The notes beneath the pieces were generated by a model. The model worked only from the letters and a program-made list of their open reading frames with translations. It had not been told where the DNA came from and ran no database searches. This document shows positions 1 to 5,340 of a stretch of 15,064 nt of DNA, one piece after another (positions within the stretch are counted from its first letter, which is position 1; each line of letters opens with the position of its first letter). Origin of the DNA: RGIG5579 sp045580105 (lineage in GTDB: Bacteria; Bacillota; Clostridia; Oscillospirales; SIG627); NCBI GenBank assembly GCA_045580105.1, contig JAZNNH010000081.1, positions 1-15,064 of the forward strand, read 5' to 3'. A program made the position numbers and the translations under genes.

Positions 1-1052
1 GTAATGGCAATGGCAATGGCAACAGCGTGAATCCAAGTCAAACGAACGGATTGCTTTCCGATCTTCTTCAGATCAATGGCAGCGGCTTTGAAGGCAGGAA
101 CAATCAGTGACAACAAAACGGTGGAAAGAGTGATCAAAACCAAAGAAGTGATGATGGTGGTAAGATCAAGAACAAAGGAGCCGTTTGCAACGGCAACCGC
201 CAAAACTGCAACGTCACTGAGAAGAACAAAGCTTGCCAAAAGACCGCCTTTCCCTCCCTTGGTCCAAAGGATCACACAGCAAACAAGGAGAATGGCTGCA
301 AAACCGGCGGCAATTGCCGTAATGACAGCGGAGCTGAACGTGGGAGCCAAGGGCTCTGTCTTTTCGATCACAACGGAAGCGGGCAGTTCGCCGTACTTCA
401 TATAGGTTGCAATGTTCGAAGCCGTGCTCTGTGCTAAAGAGCCAAACGTGAAGGTGGATTTCACCGAGGAAGTGTCAACCGTAGCGGATGCGGCGAAATT
501 GCCGTCCAGCATCAAATAAATGTACGCAGAGGAAGCAGCATAAGAAGAAACGTTGGTTGCAAACTTCTTTGCACCTTCTTCGGTAAATTCAATCGTAACG
601 CTATAGGAACCGGTTTGGTTCGCAACAACGTAAGCATCTTTTACCATGGATGCATCACAGACCACGTCTGTTAAATTCGAGCCGACAAAGCTCCAGGAGC
701 CAATGGAGGAGGTTTGCGCAATCAAAGTATCAACATACGTTTTCTGAGGAAGATCAACACGGATCAACTCTTGCTCAACCGAAGTGTCAACGTCAGAGAA
801 TCCCATCGCAAGGAAGCGTTCCTTTAACACCTTAGCTGCCGTTTCATAATCTTCTTTTGTGACGTCACTCTCTTCCGCTTCCGCAAAAGCAAGATAAACA
901 GAAGTGCCGCCACCCAACTGACGATTGGTAAAGATAACGTTCTCCTTAAACACACTGGGGCTGTCATACAAGCTGAAACCAAAGAGCGGAACAGCAAGGA
1001 TGCAAACGAGAAGCAATCCGATGATACTTAATTTTAAATAATTCTTCAACAT
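1..1052 (-). CDS. secD: SecD-like protein translocase subunit (partial, 3' end beyond window)
   Basis: Reading leftwards from an ATG at 1052 the frame stays open to the window edge, giving about 350 residues without a stop. Residues 6-25 form a first membrane segment. The periplasmic-type domain carries a GGG-T-S-V-Y element, an ERFLAMGFSDVDTSVEQELIRVDLP-like stretch (shown here only as its key pattern: R..AMG.......V....IRVDLP), and VTIEFTEEGAKKFA, all typical of SecD. From about residue 240 several membrane segments follow. SecD works with SecF and YajC beside SecYEG and uses the proton gradient to pull exported chains across the membrane. A GAAAGG ribosome site at 1061-1066 supports the start. 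Oddity: where SecD normally has the membrane DAN motif with the proton-relay Asp, this protein reads TLSTVLLSLIV, with no Asp. It may be a divergent SecD or SecDF; the missing 3' part would show whether SecF is fused. Confidence 0.68.
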   Translation of the reverse strand, partial: MLKNYLKLSIIGLLLVCILAVPLFGFSLYDSPSVFKENVIFTNRQLGGGTSVYLAFAEAEESDVTKEDYETAAKVLKERFLAMGFSDVDTSVEQELIRVDLPQKTYVDTLIAQTSSIGSWSFVGSNLTDVVCDASMVKDAYVVANQTGSYSVTIEFTEEGAKKFATNVSSYAASSAYIYLMLDGNFAASATVDTSSVKSTFTFGSLAQSTASNIATYMKYGELPASVVIEKTEPLAPTFSSAVITAIAAGFAAILLVCCVILWTKGGKGGLLASFVLLSDVAVLAVAVANGSFVLDLTTIITSLVLITLSTVLLSLIVPAFKAAAIDLKKIGKQSVRLTWIHAVAIAIAI

Positions 1053-1092
1053 AGGACCAACCTTTCAAAAACCCGTAGGGAAATATAACCAT

Positions 1093-1121
1093 ATTATAAT
1101 AAAACAAACGCTTTCCGTCAA
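1093..1121 (-). promoter_or_regulatory. Sigma-A promoter of the secD-like gene
   Basis: On the minus strand TTGACG (1116-1121) and TATAAT (1093-1098) are separated by exactly 17 bp, about 40 bp before the secD-like start codon. The -35 box contains the TGA stop codon (1118-1120) of the preceding aminotransferase gene, so the two genes abut but secD can be transcribed independently. Confidence 0.8.
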
Positions 1122-2404
1122 GAGCGAACGTCGAGAAGTTTTTCCAGCGCAGCCAATTTTGCACAAATGGTAATACAATTTGAAATGGTTGGAACGGTAT
1201 CCAACTCAACATTGGTAGGAGCAATTCTCAAATTACAATCCGAAGGATCCTTTCGGTAGGGGAACGCAGAACCGGCAGGAGTCAGAACAACACCGATTTC
1301 GTCAGCCAGTTCCCATGTTCTTTTTGCCGTACCTTCCATCACGTTCAGGTTGACAAAATAACCGCCGTTCGGATGACTCCACTGGGCAATCCCCGAATCG
1401 CCGAACCCATTCTCAAAGGTATCGAAAACGCTTTGGAATTTCGGTGCGAGAATCGCAGCGTGTATTTTCATAATCTCTTTCAGATTTTCAACACTTTGAA
1501 TGTACCGAAAATGTCTGAGTTGATTGACCTTGTCGGATCCGAGACCTTCCAAAGCAAAGCATTTTTCCACCCATTGAATGTTTTTCTCAGAAGACGCAAC
1601 AGCGCTGACTCCGCCGCCTGCCATCGTGATTTTGGAAGTCGAGCAAAATTCGAAAACCATGTTTTCGCTGTTTTGTTTTTTTGCTTCCTCGTGGATATTG
1701 AGAAGAACGTCGGGAGTTTCGTTGAGATCGTGAACAAAGTATGCATTGTCCCAAAAAATTCGAAAATCTTTCGCCTTTGGTTTTAATGCGGCAAATCGTT
1801 TCACCGTTTCATCGCTAAACGTAATACCGGTAGGATTGGAGTATTTCGGAACACACCAAATGCCTTTAATGGTTTCATCTTCTTGCACCAGTGTTTCCAC
1901 CATATCCATATCAGGACCGGTTTTAAGCATCGGAACGGTGATCATTTCAATCCCCAAATGCTCGCACATGGCAAAATGTCTGTCATAGCCGGGAGCAGGG
2001 CAAAGAAATTTAATTTTTTCATATCGGGACCATGGCTTTTCGGAATCAAAAAGACCGATTAACATGGCATCGACAAGAATGTTATACATCAATTTGAGGG
2101 ATGAATTTCCTCCCACAAGGATTTGATTTTTTGAAACACCCAAAAGATCTGCAAAAAGACCTTTGATTTCCGGAATGCCGAAAGGCAAGCCATAGTTTCT
2201 TACGTCAAATCCATCTTGATTTAAATATTGTTCGGGTGTTTTCAAGCATTGCAACATATCAAGGCAAAGATCCAACTGCTTTTTTTCGGGCTTGCCGCGA
2301 GACATATCAAGTTTTAAGTTCATATCTTTGATATCAAGCCATGCTTTTTGGATTCGATTATATTTTGCTTGTAATTGCGCAGGGGACATTTTGAAATAGT
2401 TCAT
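1118..2404 (-). CDS. Class I PLP-dependent aminotransferase, aspartate aminotransferase Ic/MocR-like type
   Basis: A 428-residue fold-type I aminotransferase that would move an amino group between an amino acid, probably aspartate, and a 2-oxoacid using pyridoxal phosphate in the cytoplasm. The N-terminal LDMSRGKPE block (residues 32-40) is characteristic of the Pfam family once called Aminotran_MocR and now linked to aspartate aminotransferase. Key residues are visible: NPTG at 190-193, D219 and Y222 in WDNAY, the Schiff-base lysine K258 in STSK, and the carboxylate-binding arginine R393 in NLRIAPT. There is no DNA-binding N-terminal domain, so it is an enzyme and not a MocR regulator. It starts 14 bp after asnS, with ribosome site GAGGT at 2414-2418 directly behind the asnS stop, so the two are almost certainly co-transcribed. 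Aspartate made here could feed asparagine supply, which would fit the pairing with asnS; that link is inference. Confidence 0.85.
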   Translation of the reverse strand: MNYFKMSPAQLQAKYNRIQKAWLDIKDMNLKLDMSRGKPEKKQLDLCLDMLQCLKTPEQYLNQDGFDVRNYGLPFGIPEIKGLFADLLGVSKNQILVGGNSSLKLMYNILVDAMLIGLFDSEKPWSRYEKIKFLCPAPGYDRHFAMCEHLGIEMITVPMLKTGPDMDMVETLVQEDETIKGIWCVPKYSNPTGITFSDETVKRFAALKPKAKDFRIFWDNAYFVHDLNETPDVLLNIHEEAKKQNSENMVFEFCSTSKITMAGGGVSAVASSEKNIQWVEKCFALEGLGSDKVNQLRHFRYIQSVENLKEIMKIHAAILAPKFQSVFDTFENGFGDSGIAQWSHPNGGYFVNLNVMEGTAKRTWELADEIGVVLTPAGSAFPYRKDPSDCNLRIAPTNVELDTVPTISNCITICAKLAALEKLLDVRS

Positions 2405-2418
2405 TTATAGGATACCTC

Positions 2419-3819
2419 TTAGAAATCTGCATTTCCAACCGTTCTCGGGAACGCTTCTACATCCCTGATATTAGAAATGCCGGTTAAATACATAACAAGT
2501 CGTTCAAAGCCGAGTCCAAAGCCGGAGTGAGTAACACCGCCGTATCTTCTCAGATCAAGATACCAGCTGTAGGATTCGGGGGTCATACCAAGTTCGGTAA
2601 TGCGGTTTTCGAGAAGCTGTAAGCGTTCTTCTCTCTGGCTACCGCCAACCAGTTCACCAACTCCGGGAACCAGCATATCCATTGCGGCAACCGTTTTGCC
2701 GTCATCGTTCAAACGCATATAGAATGCCTTGATTTCCTTGGGCCAGTCGGTAACGAAGATCGGCTTTTTGAATGCCACTTCAGTCAGATACCGTTCGTGC
2801 TCGGTCTGGAGATCTTCACCCCAAGCAATGGGATATTCAAATTTTTGACCGCTCTTTAATAGAATATCAATTGCTTCCGAGTAGGTGACTCTGCCGAAAT
2901 CGGCCTGAATCAAATTGGTCAGGCGTTCAATCAAACCTTTGTCGACAAAGCTGTTGAAGAACATCATATCCTGCGGACAGGTTTCCAAAACGTAACGAAT
3001 AACGTATTTGACCATTTCTTCCGCAACGGTCATATCATCTTCCAAATCGGCAAATGCCATTTCCGGCTCGATCATCCAAAATTCTGCCGCGTGTCTGGGG
3101 GTGTTGGAGTTTTCGGCACGGAAAGTGGGACCAAAGGTGTAGACGTCTGCAAATGCGAGAGCAAAGCACTCTGCGTTCAACTGACCGGAAACCGTAAGGT
3201 TGGTGCTTTTTCCGAAAAAGTCCTTTGAAAAATCAACAGCGCCATCTTCGGTTTTGGGAAGATTGTCGAGGTCGAGCGTCGTCACACGGAACATTTCGCC
3301 GGCACCTTCACAGTCACTGGCGGTAATGAGCGGGGTATGAACGTAGGTAAAGCCCTTTTCTTGGAAAAACTTGTGAATCGCATATGCCGCCGCGGAACGA
3401 ACGCGGAAGACGGCGTTGAAGGTATTTGCTCTGGGACGCAAATGCGCGATGGTACGTAAAAAGTCCAGAGAATGACGCTTCTTCTGCAGGGGATAGTCGG
3501 GGGTTGAATGACCCTCAACGTAAATATCGTTGGCGTTGACTTCAAAGGGCTGTTTGGCTTCCGGTGTTAACAGGAAGGTTCCTTTGACCTTAATCGCAGA
3601 ACCGATATTAAGTTTGGCGATTTCCTTGAAATTTTCAAGTTTTTCGTTTTCAAATACGATTTGCAAACACTTATGGCAACTGCCGTCGTTGATTTCAATA
3701 AATCCAAATTGATTGCTGGCGCGCAACGTACGCACCCAACCGGCAACGGTAACCTGTCTGTCGGCATACATTTCCGTAAATTTAAAAAAATCTGAAATAC
3801 GCGTTCTCTTTTCGTACAT
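2419..3819 (-). CDS. asnS: Asparaginyl-tRNA synthetase
   Basis: A 466-residue class IIb aminoacyl-tRNA synthetase that charges tRNA-Asn with asparagine in the cytoplasm. Residues 20-105 form the anticodon-binding OB fold (VTVAGWVRTLRAS, then GFIEINDGS). The catalytic domain shows GAGEMF at 172-177, motif 2 around 232-253 (FRAENSNTPRHAAEFWMIEPE type) and motif 3 at 427-458 with GFGLGFERLVMYLTG. The VSGQLNAE segment and the short insertion typical of AsnRS as opposed to AspRS are present, and the length matches the family. The start is supported by TAGGATG upstream of ATG. The gene has a promoter about 50 bp upstream; I see no T-box leader, which many Gram-positive synthetase genes have. It is followed by the aminotransferase gene at 14 bp. 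Confidence 0.97.
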   Translation of the reverse strand: MYEKRTRISDFFKFTEMYADRQVTVAGWVRTLRASNQFGFIEINDGSCHKCLQIVFENEKLENFKEIAKLNIGSAIKVKGTFLLTPEAKQPFEVNANDIYVEGHSTPDYPLQKKRHSLDFLRTIAHLRPRANTFNAVFRVRSAAAYAIHKFFQEKGFTYVHTPLITASDCEGAGEMFRVTTLDLDNLPKTEDGAVDFSKDFFGKSTNLTVSGQLNAECFALAFADVYTFGPTFRAENSNTPRHAAEFWMIEPEMAFADLEDDMTVAEEMVKYVIRYVLETCPQDMMFFNSFVDKGLIERLTNLIQADFGRVTYSEAIDILLKSGQKFEYPIAWGEDLQTEHERYLTEVAFKKPIFVTDWPKEIKAFYMRLNDDGKTVAAMDMLVPGVGELVGGSQREERLQLLENRITELGMTPESYSWYLDLRRYGGVTHSGFGLGFERLVMYLTGISNIRDVEAFPRTVGNADF

Positions 3820-3870
3820 GTTTCATCCTACGCTTTCATAATTTTGTTCATTTGATGTTATAACCTAATT

Positions 3871-3899
3871 AGTCTACTATATTTTTCCGAAAGATTCAA
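3871..3899 (-). promoter_or_regulatory. Probable sigma-A promoter of asnS
   Basis: On the minus strand TTGAAT (3894-3899) and TAGACT (3871-3876) are separated by 17 bp. The -10 box is imperfect, so the assignment is moderate. The predicted transcript has a leader of about 45 nt, too short for a T-box. Confidence 0.5.
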
Positions 3900-3942
3900 G
3901 AGAAATAGGGCATTTTTTTATAAAACGTGACATTTTAACCGC

Positions 3943-3965
3943 TTTTTGTCAAGTGCTGACAAAAA
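3943..3965. repeat. Perfect 9-bp inverted repeat upstream of the asnS promoter
   Basis: TTTTTGTCA (3943-3951) and TGACAAAAA (3957-3965) are perfect inverted arms around a 5-base loop. It lies between the tRNA terminator and the asnS promoter, about 45 bp upstream of the -35 box. The stem holds only two G-C pairs, so it looks more like a dimeric protein site than a terminator. No regulator can be named. Confidence 0.45.
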
Positions 3966-4030
3966 TGAACGATATCGGGGTATTTGGTTATCAAAAACAC
4001 AGGAAATCCGAATATAAGTTGTTTGATTAA

Positions 4031-4060
4031 AAATAAAAAAACCGCTGAAAAACAGCGGTT
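4031..4060 (-). terminator. Intrinsic terminator of the tRNA-Ser transcript
   Basis: On the minus strand AACCGCTG and CAGCGGTT (4040-4047 and 4053-4060) form an 8-bp stem with a five-base T loop, followed by a T-rich tail over 4039-4031. It lies 55 bp downstream of the tRNA 3' end and isolates the tRNA from asnS. Confidence 0.9.
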
Positions 4061-4070
4061 CAAAGAAGAA

Positions 4071-4110
4071 GGGCGTTCATAACGATGCGATTGCACCGTT
4101 ACGAACGCTC
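4071..4110 (-). other. Long trailer hairpin between tRNA-Ser and its terminator
   Basis: Bases 4073-4088 and 4093-4108 pair as a 16-bp stem with a 4-base loop. As minus-strand RNA every position pairs, two of them as G-U; as plus-strand RNA the same two positions (4079/4102 and 4085/4096) are A-C mismatches. The structure is thus suited to the tRNA transcript, starting 4 nt after the encoded CCA. It may guide 3' processing or be released as a small RNA; neither is shown by sequence alone. Confidence 0.6.
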
Positions 4111-4114
4111 AATT

Positions 4115-4206
4115 TGGCGGAAAGACAGGGATTCGAACCCTGGAGTGGGTATTAGCCACTACACGATTTCCAGTCGTGCGCCTTCGACCAGCTCAGCCAT
4201 CTTTCC
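4115..4206 (-). tRNA. tRNA-Ser (anticodon GGA), CCA encoded
   Basis: The minus strand folds into a class II tRNA: acceptor GGAAAGA/TCTTTCC, discriminator G, encoded CCA at 4115-4117, anticodon stem CACGA/TCGTG with loop CTGGAAA (anticodon GGA, reading UCC and UCU), a long variable arm typical of serine tRNA, and T arm containing GGTTCGAATCC. Length with CCA is 92 nt. A small leader stem (CCGCA/TGCGG, 4211-4224) lies just before the 5' end and may help RNase P processing. It has its own promoter and terminator. Confidence 0.97.
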
Positions 4207-4234
4207 AAAACCGCAAAACTGCGGAACGCTGATT

Positions 4235-4287
4235 ATCATATCATAAAGAAAATGAAAAATCAAGAGTTTTTTAAAATTTTTAAAAAA
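4235..4287 (-). promoter_or_regulatory. Strong tRNA-Ser promoter with UP-element-like A/T palindrome
   Basis: On the minus strand TTGATT (4258-4263) and TATGAT (4235-4240) are separated by 17 bp. Directly upstream, 4267-4287 is a 21-bp palindrome made only of A and T tracts (arms 4267-4276 and 4278-4287). It falls at about -39 to -59 relative to the expected start near 4228, which is where UP elements contact the RNA polymerase alpha subunits at stable-RNA promoters. It also sits 9 bp after the yajC stop codon. Confidence 0.75.
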
Positions 4288-4295
4288 TTAAGAGA

Positions 4296-4622
4296 TTAAT
4301 TGTCTTCCTCTTCTGCATTGGCAGGAATTTCAACGGCACGAACCGCCCATTTGAAAATCTTCAACTTGTTGCGATCGGATCCGGTTTCGATGGTGATGAT
4401 ATCATCTTTAATCTTGACAATACGACCGAGAATACCACCGTTGGTGGAGATCTCATCACCAATTTGGAGATTGTCACGCATATTGGCCGTTTCTTTCTCC
4501 TGCTTCTTTTGAGGACGAAGAATGAAAAAATAAAAAACGGCAATGAAAAGCACCATCATGATGATCATAGAGCCGCCGCCCGCTGTCGGAGTCGCCTCCG
4601 CGAAAATAGGGAATTGGAACAT
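4296..4622 (-). CDS. yajC: Preprotein translocase subunit YajC
   Basis: A 108-residue single-span membrane protein. A hydrophobic segment at residues 18-36 is followed by the family hallmark RPQKKQEKE (36-44), then a small soluble domain with GDEISTNGGILGRIVKI, matching YajC in length and order. YajC associates with SecD and SecF at the SecYEG translocon. Ribosome site GAGGTG lies 8 nt before ATG. The gene is transcribed alone from a near-consensus promoter and is divergent from ruvX. A secD-like gene lies 3.2 kb downstream on the same strand but with its own promoter, so the Sec accessory genes are not in one operon here. Confidence 0.95.
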   Translation of the reverse strand: MFQFPIFAEATPTAGGGSMIIMMVLFIAVFYFFILRPQKKQEKETANMRDNLQIGDEISTNGGILGRIVKIKDDIITIETGSDRNKLKIFKWAVRAVEIPANAEEEDN

Positions 4623-4662
4623 AAAAACACCTCATTTTCAATATTTGATTGATTACACCGGT

Positions 4663-4691
4663 ATTATACAGGAAACCTTCACATTTTTCAA
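4663..4691 (-). promoter_or_regulatory. Sigma-A promoter of yajC
   Basis: TTGAAA (4686-4691) and consensus TATAAT (4663-4668) with a 17-bp spacer on the minus strand, about 41 bp before the yajC start codon. It is back to back with the ruvX promoter, with 24 bp between the two -35 boxes. Confidence 0.85.
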
Positions 4692-4715
4692 TAGTTTTTG
4701 CTCAAATATGTTTTC

Positions 4716-4744
4716 TTGATTTTCATTTGTTTCTTTGCTATAAT
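4716..4744 (+). promoter_or_regulatory. Sigma-A promoter of ruvX
   Basis: TTGATT (4716-4721) and TATAAT (4739-4744) with a 17-bp spacer. The -10 box lies downstream of upstream in-frame ATG codons at 4698 and 4743, so the transcript starts after 4698 and the gene must begin at 4770. Confidence 0.85.
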
Positions 4745-4769
4745 GTCAAAAAAGAAAAAAGGAGATAGT

Positions 4770-5183
4770 ATGGTAATACTGGGAATCGATTTCGGTGACA
4801 AAAGAATGGGAACCGCAATTTGCGACCGCGAAGAAAGATTGGCAGTAAGCATTCAAACCGTACAAGTTCGTGGAGCTAAGGATGCGGCAGAGAAAGCAAG
4901 CCGCCTTGCTGCGGAGCGCGGCGCCGAGATGATTGTAGTCGGAATGCCGGAGAGAGCAGGGGGCTACCGCGGCGAACGCTGCGAAAAGACAGACGTGTTT
5001 CTTTCCTTTCTGCGCGAGAAAACAAGCATTCCCGTCATCCCCTTTGACGAACGCTTTACAACGGTTCAAGCCCACACACTTTTATATGAAACCGGACTTT
5101 CCGGAAGACAGCACGGCTCTTGTGTGGATGCCCTCTCTGCGCAATTAATTTTGCAGTCATACTTGGATCAAACAAAGGGCTAA
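4770..5183 (+). CDS. ruvX: RuvX/YqgF-family pre-16S rRNA nuclease, putative Holliday junction resolvase
   Basis: A 137-residue RNase H-fold protein. Family motifs are LGIDFGDKRMG at the N-terminus with catalytic D7, VGMP at 57-60, DERFTT with D93 and E94, and VDALSAQLILQSYL with D120. Members process the 5' end of 16S rRNA in Escherichia coli (YqgF) and have been proposed to cut Holliday junctions. A longer in-frame start at 4698 would add a hydrophobic 24-residue extension, but the promoter -10 box lies within it, and GGAG at 4761-4764 sits 5 nt before ATG 4770, so the short form is chosen and matches the family length. In many Bacillota ruvX is next to alaS; here it stands alone, divergent from yajC. 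Confidence 0.93.
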   Translation: MVILGIDFGDKRMGTAICDREERLAVSIQTVQVRGAKDAAEKASRLAAERGAEMIVVGMPERAGGYRGERCEKTDVFLSFLREKTSIPVIPFDERFTTVQAHTLLYETGLSGRQHGSCVDALSAQLILQSYLDQTKG

Positions 5184-5212
5184 TTTGCACAAAACCATAC
5201 AATATGTGCAAA
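5184..5212. repeat. 8-bp inverted repeat between ruvX and glmS
   Basis: TTTGCACA (5184-5191) and TGTGCAAA (5205-5212) are perfect inverted arms around 13 bases, beginning directly after the ruvX stop codon. There is no T run in either direction, so it is not a good terminator. It ends 31 bp before the glmS -35 box and could be an upstream regulator site; this is speculative. Confidence 0.35.
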
Positions 5213-5243
5213 AAATCGTATCCATTTCTGTGAATTCTGCGTA

Positions 5244-5272
5244 TTGAAATAGTTTTTATGTCGTTATATAAT
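5244..5272 (+). promoter_or_regulatory. Sigma-A promoter of glmS
   Basis: TTGAAA (5244-5249) and TATAAT (5267-5272) with a 17-bp spacer. The expected start is near 5279, giving a leader of only about 62 nt before the glmS ATG. Confidence 0.88.
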
Positions 5273-5275
5273 AAA

Positions 5276-5296
5276 ATGTATTGTTTTACAATACAT
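5276..5296. promoter_or_regulatory. Perfect palindrome at the glmS transcription start (possible operator or 5' hairpin)
   Basis: ATGTATTGT (5276-5284) and ACAATACAT (5288-5296) are perfect 9-bp inverted arms around TTT. The element begins 3 bp after the -10 box and covers the expected start point, the classical place for a repressor site. The transcribed part could alternatively form a weak 5' hairpin. I cannot name the regulator. Confidence 0.55.
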
Positions 5297-5340
5297 AGAA
5301 TTCTTTAATATTTTGTTGAATTTTGTGCTTAGGAGTAAAT

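Noticed and set aside
3..20. Three tandem AATGGC units at the left edge
   Set aside because: In the secD frame they encode alternating Ala-Ile in a membrane helix, so this is ordinary coding low complexity.
4698..4769. Longer RuvX start with a hydrophobic N-terminal extension
   Set aside because: The promoter -10 box lies inside this segment and the good ribosome site belongs to ATG 4770; the short form matches family length.
5323..5340. Upstream in-frame ATG of glmS
   Set aside because: GlmS needs Cys directly after the initiator Met, and the AGGAG site is placed for ATG 5341.
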